A stretch of 64,000 nt of DNA, taken from positions 29,523 through 93,522 of the forward strand of contig NZ_JBNAGH010000010.1 of NCBI RefSeq assembly GCF_049801095.1, given 5' to 3'. This document shows positions 8,790 to 16,971 of this stretch, one piece after another. The DNA is from Dinoroseobacter sp049801095. GTDB lineage: Bacteria; Pseudomonadota; Alphaproteobacteria; Rhodobacterales; Rhodobacteraceae. The number at the start of each line of letters is the position of its first letter. The stretch's first letter is position 1. The translations under genes and the position numbers were made by a program. The notes under the pieces were generated by a model. That model was not told where the DNA came from and ran no database searches. It saw only the letters and a program-made list of their open reading frames with translations.

Positions 8790-10331
8790 TCAGCCGACGC
8801 CGCCATCCACGACCTGATCCGGATGGGTCTCCGCCCAGTCGGTGAGACAATCCGAGATCTCCTCAGCGCCGGCGAGCTCGATGGCGCGACGGGGCAGGGG
8901 CACGCCCGCTTGAAGCGCGAGCCGCAAGCAGCTGACATAGTCGCGCGCGGCGCGCTGGGGACAGTTTTCCGCCCCGTGCAGGATCGTGCCGAGCAGAGTG
9001 CCGCCATAGCCGTTCACATGTGTCAGGTCCGGCTTGAGCGACAGGAGGTATTCCATCACCTCCGGCAAACCTTCCCAGCCCGCGATCTGCACCGGGGTCA
9101 ACCCTTCGGTATCCGGCAGGTCGTGGGCAACGCCAAGCGCCACAAGCCGCTGGATATGGGGCAGTTTCCCGGGCAGGTGGAGGATCATCCGGATGATGTT
9201 GCGATAGGCCTCCGGGATCGTGGCAGGATCGAGCGAACCGGTCGCGGCAACCCCGTCTGCGGCTTCGGCCAACCGGGTCTCAACCTCGCTCAAGCGTGTA
9301 TCTGCGCCGTGCTTGGCCAGAGTCCGGGCCAGCGCGTCGTTGCCGAATACCCGGGCATAGGCATAGGGGGTCGTGCCCTCAAACCGGCGGTTCGGGTCGG
9401 CGCCATGCGCGAGCAGCAGAGCGACCATCTCGGGCTTGGCCATGCGGCGCGCGGCCTGATGCAGGGCAGGCACGACCCAGGGCGCTTCGCCCCCCACATG
9501 ACGCCCGTCGAACTCATCCACCTGTGCGCCATGGGCCAAAAGGAGCTGCACCGCACCGACATCGTGGAAATCCATCGCGCGCAGCAAGGCGTTCGTACCC
9601 TTGGGCTCGGCCCCGTGGGCCAGCAACATCTCGAGCCCCTCATGGTGGCCCAGCTCCGTCGCGTGATAAAGGCTCTCGCCATCGTTCGGGTTCGCCCCTT
9701 GCTCCAGCAGCCAGCGCCCGAGGGCCATGTTGTTCCCGTGTCCGATCGCGAAATAGAGCGGTGACAGCGTATAGTCATTGCCGTCATAGTTCGGCGCGCC
9801 GCGATCGAGATCGGCCCCATGATCCAGCAGCGCCTGCGCGATGGCGAGCATATCGGCCCGCCGCTCCGGCGCGTTATGGATCCATTTCGACCGGGCGAGC
9901 ACGGTCAGGGGCGGCGCCTTGTGGCCGATCAGATCCGTCGCCATCTGCGGGGTGCTTCGTAGAAACGCCTCGATCTCTGCCCTGCGGTAGAGGGACAGGC
10001 AGAGGCTGAAATCACCCTCCGCGAGATCCGGCGTATCCGCCAGAAGCTGCTCGGCCACGCGGAACTGGCCGTTATAGAGCGCGAGCTTCAGCCGTTGGCG
10101 CTTGGCGGCCTTGTCCATGCCCAGCATATCCGCCGCGAGCTTGAGCGCAGGCCAGGAGGGAAAGCTGTTCTCCCGCGCGATCACATGCAGGTAGTCCGCA
10201 TGTTTCAGGGGAGTGCCCTCGGGGCGGGGCGGATAGTTGGCGATCCGCTGGCGTGCCCGCAGTTCCCCAGCGTGATGGGCTTTGCGCAGCGCCCGCGCAT
10301 CCCTGCGCAATTGGTCCAGAGATTTGGTCAT
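8790..10331 (-). CDS. Ankyrin-repeat protein
   Basis: This 513-aa protein has an N-terminal segment (LDQLRRDARALRKAHHAGE, then HADYLHVIARENSFPSWPALKLA) that often precedes ankyrin repeats in bacterial proteins. A series of ankyrin repeats follows, recognisable from HGADLDRGAPN, LEQGANPNDGESLYHATELGHHEGLEMLLAHGAEP, LLLAHGAQVDE and LLAHGADPNRRFEG. No signal peptide or enzyme domain is seen, so it is probably a cytoplasmic protein-binding scaffold. The frame could begin at GTG 10343, but the ATG at 10331 (MTKSLDQL) gives the usual N terminus. Its partner cannot be inferred. Confidence 0.88.
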   Translation of the reverse strand: MTKSLDQLRRDARALRKAHHAGELRARQRIANYPPRPEGTPLKHADYLHVIARENSFPSWPALKLAADMLGMDKAAKRQRLKLALYNGQFRVAEQLLADTPDLAEGDFSLCLSLYRRAEIEAFLRSTPQMATDLIGHKAPPLTVLARSKWIHNAPERRADMLAIAQALLDHGADLDRGAPNYDGNDYTLSPLYFAIGHGNNMALGRWLLEQGANPNDGESLYHATELGHHEGLEMLLAHGAEPKGTNALLRAMDFHDVGAVQLLLAHGAQVDEFDGRHVGGEAPWVVPALHQAARRMAKPEMVALLLAHGADPNRRFEGTTPYAYARVFGNDALARTLAKHGADTRLSEVETRLAEAADGVAATGSLDPATIPEAYRNIIRMILHLPGKLPHIQRLVALGVAHDLPDTEGLTPVQIAGWEGLPEVMEYLLSLKPDLTHVNGYGGTLLGTILHGAENCPQRAARDYVSCLRLALQAGVPLPRRAIELAGAEEISDCLTDWAETHPDQVVDGGVG

Positions 10332-10452
10332 CGGTGTTCTCACTTCTGGCTCGGCGGTCCGCTAAGAGCGAGCATGAGACATACCGGAAATGGCTGTCCT
10401 GTCGTGGTGAGGGGTGCCGATGACGGCTTTCCGCGGACCTGGAGGCTTTCCC

Positions 10453-10479
10453 AAAAGCCCCCTCAGCCTAGGGGGGCTT
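10453..10479 (-). terminator. Likely terminator of the multicopper oxidase gene
   Basis: An 8-bp stem (arms 10455-10462 and 10472-10479) rich in G and C is followed on the minus strand by a short TTTT. It lies about 50 bp beyond the multicopper oxidase stop codon. Confidence 0.55.
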
Positions 10480-10526
10480 GCGCGCTTGCACAAGGGATCC
10501 GACAGGAGCGGCGCGCGGACCGCGCC

Positions 10527-11999
10527 TCAGGTCACGGTGAACTGCCCCATCATCCCGCAATCCTCATGCTCCAGAATATGGCAGTGATACATATAGGGCG
10601 CGTCCTTGGGCGCCGCGTAGTCGAAGCGGACCAGCACCTCGGACCAACTGTCCTCCACATGCACCATATCCTTCCAGCCGGCGGCATAGGCGGGCGGGGC
10701 GGCCCCGTTCTGGGTCAGAATGCGGAAGGAGCAGCCATGGATGTGAAACGGGTGCAGCATGTCATCGACGCTGATCCGCCAGATTTCGGTCTCGCCCATG
10801 CGGACCTCCTCATCGATCCGCTCCATGTTCATGGGCAGCCCGTTGATCGCCATGGCGCCGCCGCCGCAGACATTGTCCCAGGCCGCCGCGAGCGCTGCGA
10901 GATCGGCGCCTGTATCCATTTGCAACTCGAAATCCCGGCTGCGTATGGCCGCGGAAGCCTCTGCCGGACCCAAGGTGGCCAGCCGGTCGGGCATGGCAGC
11001 AGACAGGCCTGTCTCGGCGTTGTGGGTCAGGGTCAGGGCGGTCAGGGGGCTCTCAGCTCCAAAGAGGCCACCGAGGAGGCCAAGCATGCCTTCACCGTCG
11101 CCCTCTCCAAAGCTGACGCGCAGGCTGTTGCTCGCGCTCAGCCCCATATCCACCAGCACCTCATAGCGCTCGCCGGGGGACATCAGGAGGGTTTCCGTCT
11201 CCACCGTGGAGGGGAGAAAGCCGCCCTCCGACGCGATCACATAGAGCGGCCCCGTGGACATGGAGAGGGTCAGGAACCGCGCGTTGCAGGCATTCAGGAT
11301 CCGCAAGCGCACGAGCCCGCGCGGCACCGTCTGACCCACCGGCGCCACCGCACCGTTGATGACCAGGGTCTCGCCCTGGAGCCCATCCTCAAAGACCTCG
11401 CTGGTCAGCGTGTAGTCCAGCCGACCCGCCCCATCGAACACCTTGTCCTGCAGGATCAGCGTGAAATCATCCACGCCATAGGTCATGGGCAGATCCGCCG
11501 CGAGGCTGGCATCATCCTCGACCAGCAGCAAACCGGCCAGCCCCTTGTAGGTCTGCCGGGCAGTCCGGCCATGGGTGTGGGAGTGGAACCAGTTCATCGA
11601 GGCCTGCTGCACGATGGGGACATCCGGGGACCAGATGCCGCCGGGGGCAATCTCCTGATGGGGGCGGCCATCCACATCTCCGGGGATGTGCAGCCCGTGC
11701 CAATGCAGGGTCGTCACCTCGTCGAGCACATTGCGCACGTCAAAGGGCAGGGTTTGTCCCTGCTTCACCCGCAAAACCGGCCCGAGATAGGAGGCGTTGA
11801 TCCCGAACGTGTCGCTCAGCACGCCGGTGCCGAAGTCGTGCCGCCCCGGCGCGAGGGCCAGAGGGATGCGCGTGTTGATCCCGCCGGTGAGGTCCGTGAG
11901 GGGTGGCAGCGGCAGGGGGCGCAGGCCGGCCTGCGAATGCGCAAGTCTGGCCATGGCGCTGGCGGCGGTACTCGTGATCAGAAACTGGCGGCGGTTCAT
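10527..11999 (-). CDS. Tat-exported multicopper oxidase (CueO/CopA-like)
   Basis: This 490-aa periplasmic oxidase starts with a twin-arginine signal (MNRRQFLITSTAASAMARLA). All four copper-ligand groups can be seen: HWHGLH, WFHSHTHG, HPFHIHG (about residue 416) and HCHILEHEDCGMM (about residue 472), the last with the type 1 cysteine-free variant spacing H-C-H-x3-H and a nearby Met. The family oxidises Cu(I) or phenolic substrates while reducing O2 to water. There is no long Met-rich insert, so a specific cuprous-oxidase role is unproven. The start at 11999 was preferred to 12050 because it begins the Tat signal and has an AAGGA site. A TTACA-N4-TGTAA palindrome lies 139 bp upstream. Confidence 0.93.
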   Translation of the reverse strand: MNRRQFLITSTAASAMARLAHSQAGLRPLPLPPLTDLTGGINTRIPLALAPGRHDFGTGVLSDTFGINASYLGPVLRVKQGQTLPFDVRNVLDEVTTLHWHGLHIPGDVDGRPHQEIAPGGIWSPDVPIVQQASMNWFHSHTHGRTARQTYKGLAGLLLVEDDASLAADLPMTYGVDDFTLILQDKVFDGAGRLDYTLTSEVFEDGLQGETLVINGAVAPVGQTVPRGLVRLRILNACNARFLTLSMSTGPLYVIASEGGFLPSTVETETLLMSPGERYEVLVDMGLSASNSLRVSFGEGDGEGMLGLLGGLFGAESPLTALTLTHNAETGLSAAMPDRLATLGPAEASAAIRSRDFELQMDTGADLAALAAAWDNVCGGGAMAINGLPMNMERIDEEVRMGETEIWRISVDDMLHPFHIHGCSFRILTQNGAAPPAYAAGWKDMVHVEDSWSEVLVRFDYAAPKDAPYMYHCHILEHEDCGMMGQFTVT

Positions 12000-12137
12000 C
12001 GGGGCGTCCTTTCTTGCGGTCATCTCTTTGCGGGCCCGGGGCGGGCCCATACCGGGCGCAGTCCACGCGTGGCGGGGAATGCATCCTGTCTTGCCCCCGA
12101 GATATCCGCGCCGCCTCGCAACGGCCTGACCGCAAGT

Positions 12138-12151
12138 TTACATTTTTGTAA
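12138..12151. promoter_or_regulatory. Palindrome TTACA-N4-TGTAA upstream of multicopper oxidase
   Basis: The 14-bp sequence TTACATTTTTGTAA is a perfect inverted repeat with 5-bp arms. It also contains the TAA stop of the PAP2 gene. It is the first of three such sites in the neighbourhood (see 13239 and 13415) and may serve the downstream oxidase gene. Confidence 0.55.
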
Positions 12152-12758
12152 GGACGGCAAATCGGAGGGAGAGCGCCCAAAGCGTCTCGCGCAGCCGGGG
12201 CGTTGGCCGCGCAAAGAGGGCCGCGACGATCATCCCGGTCATGGCCCCGGCAATGGTGGCCGACACCGTATGGGCGTCGAGCATCACCCGCGCATACATG
12301 GTCAGCCCCAGAACCGGCAGGACGATCAGCCCGAACCAGAAGCTGTAGCGCCGCATCACGAAATACGCCCCGGCGCTTGCCAGTGTCGAATGGCCCGAAG
12401 GCATGTTGTGCTTGCTGTTGGGGGAGGAGGGTCGCTCCCCCAGCCGCGTGCCCCAGACCTCCACATCGTTCAGCAGCCGCTTCGGCCCATGCGACGCGAG
12501 GATCCCCACAACGGTGATCCCTGCGAGCTGTTTCAGACCGACTGCGTCCCGGGTTGCCAGCACCAGAACGAAGGGCAGGGCCGTGTTCACATGGCGGCCC
12601 ACGGTCTCCACCCCCATGACAAACGGGTTGTGCTGACCATTTTTGGACTCGCGGTAGCGCTGGTCGAGATCGGTGGGATAGACACTGGCGCAAAGCAGGA
12701 TGCACAGCGACAGCGCCCAGCCGAGCGCGTGACCGAGACGCCCTGACAGGAAAGCCAT
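12138..12758 (-). CDS. PAP2-family membrane phosphatase
   Basis: This 206-aa membrane protein of the phosphatidic acid phosphatase type 2 superfamily shows the conserved catalytic motifs: KHNMPSGHSTLASAG (motif 2, catalytic His) and YARVMLDAHTVSATIAG (motif 3, Arg and His). The motif 1 region is probably SHGPKRLLNDVEVWG. Hydrophobic segments flank the motifs, which face the periplasm in relatives that dephosphorylate lipid or undecaprenyl pyrophosphates. The start at ATG 12758 has a GGGAGA site; the longer frame upstream reads as non-coding. The substrate is unknown. Its neighbours (PepSY, glycosyltransferase, DedA) suggest envelope remodelling. Confidence 0.88.
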   Translation of the reverse strand: MAFLSGRLGHALGWALSLCILLCASVYPTDLDQRYRESKNGQHNPFVMGVETVGRHVNTALPFVLVLATRDAVGLKQLAGITVVGILASHGPKRLLNDVEVWGTRLGERPSSPNSKHNMPSGHSTLASAGAYFVMRRYSFWFGLIVLPVLGLTMYARVMLDAHTVSATIAGAMTGMIVAALFARPTPRLRETLWALSLRFAVLTKM

Positions 12759-12819
12759 AGCAATCTCCCAAGCCGGAGGGGGCGCCCGGACAGGCGCGCG
12801 GATCGAAGAGGGCGGCGGG

Positions 12820-13152
12820 TCAGTCCGCCGTATCGCCCGCGCCCGGATCGTCGGCGGGGTTCTCATCAATCATCGAGGCGACGATCTCACCGGTTTGCGC
12901 GTTGAGCTGAAACTCCGCTTCGGTGCCATCCGCTTGGGCGACCTCGATATCGATCACCACGATCCCGTCCAGCCGATCCAAGGCCACTTCAACGATCGTG
13001 CCATCCGCCTCGGCCAGGGCGATGGCAATCGCGGCGTCAAAGGTCAGGGGCGAGGCGAGCGGAGGCTCCGCCGTGCTCTGTGCCATTGCGGCGACACCAA
13101 GGCTCGAGATCAGAGCAGCAGCTGCTGCGGTGGGAAGCCAGGGATGGGTCAT
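12820..13152 (-). CDS. Small exported PepSY-domain protein
   Basis: The 110-aa product has an N-terminal signal sequence (hydrophobic run ending near AMAQS) and a PepSY-like domain in which two short motifs follow one another: AIAIALAEADGTIVEVALDR and VVIDIEVAQADGTEAEFQLNAQTGEIV. PepSY domains bind or inhibit peptidases and occur beside two-component systems and envelope stress genes. It sits 61 bp before the PAP2 gene on the same strand, so both may come from the promoter near the palindrome at 13239. Confidence 0.85.
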   Translation of the reverse strand: MTHPWLPTAAAAALISSLGVAAMAQSTAEPPLASPLTFDAAIAIALAEADGTIVEVALDRLDGIVVIDIEVAQADGTEAEFQLNAQTGEIVASMIDENPADDPGAGDTAD

Positions 13153-13216
13153 TGTCTTGTCCTTTTCGGTTCGGGAGGCTCAGCTCCGTGGATGAGGACA
13201 GTCTGGGCAGTCAGGC

Positions 13217-13252
13217 TTACACAGGCCTGCACGGGGGCTTACAAGATTGTAA
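13217..13252. promoter_or_regulatory. Palindrome TTACA-N4-TGTAA plus extra half-site upstream of PepSY gene
   Basis: A full site (TTACAAGATTGTAA, 13239-13252) lies 87 bp before the PepSY start. A further TTACA half-site begins at 13217, 22 bp (about two helical turns) away. The element shares arm sequence and spacing with the copies at 12138 and 13415. Confidence 0.6.
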
Positions 13253-13414
13253 AGCTTGAGATTTTTCAGATCTGTTGCGCGCGGGTCCGCCGGCGGGTTC
13301 AGGAAAAGCACATGCGGACAAGACCTTCGCGGGGCAGTAGCGCGAGGGTGAGGCGTCAAGCACGGGCGCAGATCAGGGGGCTCTGGCCCCGCGAAACCCG
13401 GCCCAGGGCGTAGC

Positions 13415-13428
13415 TTACAGATTTGTAA
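13415..13428. promoter_or_regulatory. Palindrome TTACA-N4-TGTAA upstream of glycosyltransferase gene
   Basis: TTACAGATTTGTAA is a perfect 5-bp-arm inverted repeat 70 bp before the glycosyltransferase start codon. With the site at 13239 it frames the 345-bp divergent intergenic region 13153-13497, which contains no gene of its own. Confidence 0.6.
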
Positions 13429-13497
13429 TTCTCGCGAGAGCTTCACGGCAGGCTTGGCCCCTACCTCTCCGGTTGACCCGAAGACCGGAGGAGCGAC

Positions 13498-14232
13498 ATG
13501 GACCCGTGCAGGCTTTCCATCATCATCATCACGCTGAATGAAGAGACCCGGTTGCCTCGGTTGCTGGATGACCTCGCAGGCCAGAGCTGGACCGAGTTCG
13601 AGATCATCCTTGTGGACAGTCAGAGCGAGGATGCCACGGTGGAGGTTGCGCGTGCCCGCGCCTCGGAGTTTGAGCGCTACAAGATCATCGAGATGGATGC
13701 GCGCGGGGTCAGTCTGGGGCGCAATACCGGGGCGGAGGCGGCCAGCGGAGAGCGGCTCCTGTTTCTCGATGCGGATACGCGCCTGCCCCCCTACTTCGTG
13801 GGGGAGGCGCTGCATGAGCTCGACCGCAAGATGGCCGATGTCGGGATCGTCCTGATGTCGGCGCAGGGGCTGCCGCTGCACTACAAGTTTGGCTTTGCCC
13901 TCTTCAATCTCGGGATCCGCGTCACTCGCCCGTTCTTTCCCACGGCCATCGGGGCCTGTCTGTTTTCCACGCCGCAGGTCCATTGCGCCATCGGCGGCTT
14001 TGATGAGGCGATCGGGCTCTGCGAGGATTGCGACTACGTCCTGCGCGCGGCGCGTGTGGCCAAGGCGGACCTCACCATCATCGAGCCGAAATTCTGGTTC
14101 GATCCTCGGCGGCTCTCGCAGGATGGGTTTCTGGCGACCGGGTTCACCTATCTCAAGGCGAACCTGCGCCGGTTCTTTTTGGGCGAGATGCGCAATCAGG
14201 AAATTCCCTACCGCTTCGGCCACTACAAGTAG
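13498..14232 (+). CDS. Family 2 glycosyltransferase
   Basis: This 244-aa protein has the GT-A fold of family 2: LSIIIITLNEETRLPRLLDDL at the N terminus, the nucleotide-sugar binding VDSQSEDAT and the metal-binding DAD in LLFLDADTRLP (about residue 92). A later EDCDYVLRA corresponds to the acceptor-side ED motif. No C-terminal membrane anchor is obvious. It would transfer a sugar from a nucleotide- or lipid-linked donor to an unknown acceptor. The ATG start follows GGAGGAG. The DedA-LssY fusion gene begins 10 bp downstream, so the two are one operon behind the palindrome at 13415. Confidence 0.9.
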   Translation: MDPCRLSIIIITLNEETRLPRLLDDLAGQSWTEFEIILVDSQSEDATVEVARARASEFERYKIIEMDARGVSLGRNTGAEAASGERLLFLDADTRLPPYFVGEALHELDRKMADVGIVLMSAQGLPLHYKFGFALFNLGIRVTRPFFPTAIGACLFSTPQVHCAIGGFDEAIGLCEDCDYVLRAARVAKADLTIIEPKFWFDPRRLSQDGFLATGFTYLKANLRRFFLGEMRNQEIPYRFGHYK

Positions 14233-14241
14233 AGGCCCGTT

Positions 14242-15564
14242 TTGGACGCGCTGCTCTCATCGCTGGACAGTGTTGCCGGGCTCGTGGTGCTCGCGCTGCT
14301 TGCCTTTGGCGACACGCTGATCGGGGTCGGGTTCTTCGTTTTTGGTGAGCTGGCCTTTCTGGCCGCAGGCGCGGCCTTTGCCGCCAATGGCGCGCTGATC
14401 CCGGGGATTGTCGTGTTGGTCGCCGCCTGGGCCGGGGATGTGACGAGCTATCTGATCGGCGAACGGTATGGGGCCCGGATCTCTCTGCCTTTTCTCAAGC
14501 GCCTGAAACGCCGAAAGGCCTGGCGCCGCGCGAGGAGCGAGCTGGCGCGGCGCGGGGCCGTTTTCGTGGTGATCTCACGGTTTCTGGGGCCCGTGGCCTG
14601 GGTGACGCCCTTTCTCGCCGGAACGCTGGGAATGCGACGGAGACAGTTCCTGCTGGCGGCGGCCCTGGGGGTGATCCTCGGGGCGGGGCAGTTCCTCGTC
14701 TATGGCGCTATTGGCGCCCGTGTCATGGATGCGCTCTTGCCCTTCGTGCTCGACCATCACGCGGTCTTTCTGCTGCTGATCTGCATGATCCTGTCGAGCC
14801 TCTATGTCTGGCGGCGCAGCGAGCGCGGCGTGGTGCTCAGGGGGCTGCAAGTACTCGCGATCGCCGCCGCGATCTTTCTCGCCTCGAACCTCACCTATTT
14901 CTTCGTTTTCAACAGCCATGCGGCCCAGGGTGCGCCCCGCATGACCTATGACAGTGTTTGCGACGCGGCAGCGGGGCCCTTCACCGTCGATCCGGGGAGC
15001 ACGGACCTCCACCTGCCGCAGCCGGTCAATGTCATACTGCTTTCCGATGGGACGGGCGCTGATTTGATGGCGGCGCTGGGATGGCACCGCAACGTGACCT
15101 TCACCCATGACGAGATTGGATTCGTGACCTATCTAGGCCTCGTTCTGCAAAGCACGCCGCCCGTCTCCGAGCTCTATTTACGCGGGGTGCCCGCCGATAG
15201 CGCGCATCAGATGTCAGGCACGCTCAAGGTGCGCGAACATATCCGTTGGTGGCAGATGGGAGCGGGGGTGCATCTGGGCGCGATCAGCAAGACCGAGGAG
15301 ATTGCGATCAAATATTACAGCCATCTGCCGGTGCTGCTCCATGACATTGACCCCAAGGTGGATCTGTCCCGCGCCCTGCTGGCCGATCAAGTTGCGGACT
15401 TGCCCGGGTACCGGGTGTTGGGCCTTGCCGCCCTGACCTTGCCGGTCAGTGACGGGATCGTTGCGGATTACGAGACAGACGGCGATATCCTCGTGCTCGC
15501 GAAGGAAGGGTATGTGCTCCCTCCCGACCTCGCCGATTGTCTGGGGCTTCGACCGAGCCTTTGA
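14242..15564 (+). CDS. DedA-family membrane protein fused to an LssY-like C-terminal domain
   Basis: This 440-aa protein has an N-terminal DedA/VTT (SNARE-associated) membrane domain of about 230 residues, with the typical FGELAFLAAGAAFAANG and a second half F/R-x-x-G-P-x-x-x-W-V-T-P-F-L-A-G-T-L-G-M. A C-terminal soluble part of about 190 residues resembles LssY_C proteins, with HDEIGFVTYLG, LKVREHIRWW and HDIDPKVDLSRALL. DedA proteins act as flippases or scramblases for polyprenyl phosphate or phospholipids. LssY_C has no settled function. The start is a TTG with GAGG 6 bp upstream. The fusion suggests a two-step lipid-processing protein, which is inference. Confidence 0.85.
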   Translation: MDALLSSLDSVAGLVVLALLAFGDTLIGVGFFVFGELAFLAAGAAFAANGALIPGIVVLVAAWAGDVTSYLIGERYGARISLPFLKRLKRRKAWRRARSELARRGAVFVVISRFLGPVAWVTPFLAGTLGMRRRQFLLAAALGVILGAGQFLVYGAIGARVMDALLPFVLDHHAVFLLLICMILSSLYVWRRSERGVVLRGLQVLAIAAAIFLASNLTYFFVFNSHAAQGAPRMTYDSVCDAAAGPFTVDPGSTDLHLPQPVNVILLSDGTGADLMAALGWHRNVTFTHDEIGFVTYLGLVLQSTPPVSELYLRGVPADSAHQMSGTLKVREHIRWWQMGAGVHLGAISKTEEIAIKYYSHLPVLLHDIDPKVDLSRALLADQVADLPGYRVLGLAALTLPVSDGIVADYETDGDILVLAKEGYVLPPDLADCLGLRPSL

Positions 15565-15644
15565 GCCAAGGCGACCTGCGGCTCTGCGAAGGAAAACCGC
15601 CCGGTCCACGTTCCACATTCAGGACGGGGAAACGGAGAGGTTTC

Positions 15645-16311
15645 ATGAAGAAGCTATGCCTGCTGGCGCTGATGATCACCGCTGCCTCGGCGCAAGGATT
15701 GCGGCTTCGCAACCATGATCAGACCCGTGGCGGCCCGCTGGTGCCAGGGCCCGCGGTGGCCGAGCCCGGAACCTCCGAGGTCTCCGTGGACGAGAGTGGC
15801 GCGACCCGACTGCTCAGCAGCAATGGCATTCCCGGCCATCTGATCTGGCAGGTCCTACAGCGCGCTGGGCGGGGCACTGGATCTGGGGCTGGATGCCAGC
15901 CACGCCCATGTGCAGCCCGACGGGACCTATCGCTATCACGGCGGGCCCACCGGTCTGATGGATCTCTCGGGTTGGCGCTCGGCGGCTCATTCGCCTCTGG
16001 TCGGCTCTGCGGCTGACGGGTTTCAGATCTCCGCGTTCACTGACGTTGTGGCGGGGGAGGATCCGCCGATGACCACTTCTTATCGCCTGATCGAGGGGGA
16101 TCGACTGGATGGCGCCCATGACGGGGCCTTCGATCAGACCTACGTCTATGTGGCAGGGTCTGACATGCTGGGTACCTGCACTGGGGCGATGACGGTCGCG
16201 GTGGAGTATCCGAAGGGGGTCTATGCCTATTTTCCTGTCGGAGGACGACCCAATCATCCCGCGCTGCTTTCTTGGACCCCGGATGACAGCTTTCGCGTTG
16301 CGGGGCGCTAA
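15645..16311 (+). pseudogene. Decayed YHYH-domain protein gene
   Basis: The gene starts well (ATG 15645, signal MKKLCLLALMITAASA) and reads into ATRLLSSNGIPGH, the N-terminal motif of YHYH proteins. Near 15835-15865 the frame changes: ALGGALDLGLDASHAHV and then QPDGTYRYHG continue in a second frame. The middle part of the family (the FPN region up to the W-x-Y-x-A-L segment, roughly 60 residues) is missing, so a deletion with frameshift has occurred. At the C terminus FLSEDDPIIPRCFLG lies in a third frame between about 16228 and 16273, flanked by VYAY and TPDDSFRVAGR in the second frame. That means one extra and one missing base that nearly compensate each other. The gene is almost surely dead. 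It ends overlapping the tetR stop on the other strand. Confidence 0.75.
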
Positions 16312-16880
16312 GGTGCCAACTCGGCGCGCAGCAGCGTCTGGAACAGGGCGGCGAGGGTCGGGGCGACCTCGTCATACTGGTCGCGGAACAGCGTCTGCGT
16401 GCCGATATAGGCCGCATACTCCAGCCGGGCGAGGTCGCGTGCCGCATCTGCCTCCAGATCAAAGCGCTGGGCGTAGATCCGGCTGACATAGTCGATCCGC
16501 AGGGCGTCGACCTCCGCGACGGCTGCGGCCGCCATGGGGTTCTGAGTGGCGAAACTGCGCACCCCCATCTCGACCGAGACATCCAGTTGCGTGGCCAGGT
16601 CCATGAGCCGGTTCGCCTTATCCGCCGGGTCCGGGATCGCATCGAGCGCGGTCATGATCGCGCGTGTGCTCGTATCCCGCCAGTGATTCATCAGGGCCCG
16701 GAAGAAGTCCGACTGATCGTCGAAATGGTGGTAGAAGGAGCCAATCGTCTTGCCCGCCGCCTGGACCAGCGCAGTCAGTTTCAGCGCCTCAGGCCCGTCC
16801 GTCGCGAGGCGGGACAGGCCAAAGGCCAGCCAATCCGTTTTGTCGAACCGCGGCGCTCTGGCCTGGGGCGCGGGGGGCAT
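16308..16880 (-). CDS. TetR-family transcriptional regulator
   Basis: This 190-aa protein has an N-terminal TetR DNA-binding domain (WLAFGLSRLATDGPEALKLTALVQAAGKTIGSFYHHFDDQSDFFRALMNHW) and an all-helical ligand-binding C-terminal half without a recognisable ligand site. It is divergent from an AraC gene. A near-perfect 25-bp palindrome in the gap (16901-16925) is the obvious operator for autorepression, and perhaps for control of the AraC gene. Confidence 0.92.
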   Translation of the reverse strand: MPPAPQARAPRFDKTDWLAFGLSRLATDGPEALKLTALVQAAGKTIGSFYHHFDDQSDFFRALMNHWRDTSTRAIMTALDAIPDPADKANRLMDLATQLDVSVEMGVRSFATQNPMAAAAVAEVDALRIDYVSRIYAQRFDLEADAARDLARLEYAAYIGTQTLFRDQYDEVAPTLAALFQTLLRAELAP

Positions 16881-16900
16881 GGCGTCTCCTGTGCTGCGTC

Positions 16901-16925
16901 ACCATAGCATATTCTATGTTATGGT
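16901..16925. promoter_or_regulatory. 25-bp palindrome, probable TetR operator
   Basis: The sequence runs ACCATA...TATGGT with an inner CATA...TATG and is symmetric at 10 of 12 base-pair positions about 16913. It lies 21 bp before the tetR start codon and 47 bp before the AraC start. Its length and symmetry fit a TetR-family operator. Confidence 0.75.
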
Positions 16926-16971
16926 GTTTGGTCCATAGTCCAGAAGCCCCATCTGCAACCCCACGCCCGCC

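Noticed and set aside
10095..12746. 883-aa open frame on the plus strand across the ankyrin and multicopper oxidase genes
   Set aside because: It is a mirror of high-GC coding DNA on the opposite strand; the minus-strand genes have clear families and motifs, while this frame matches none.
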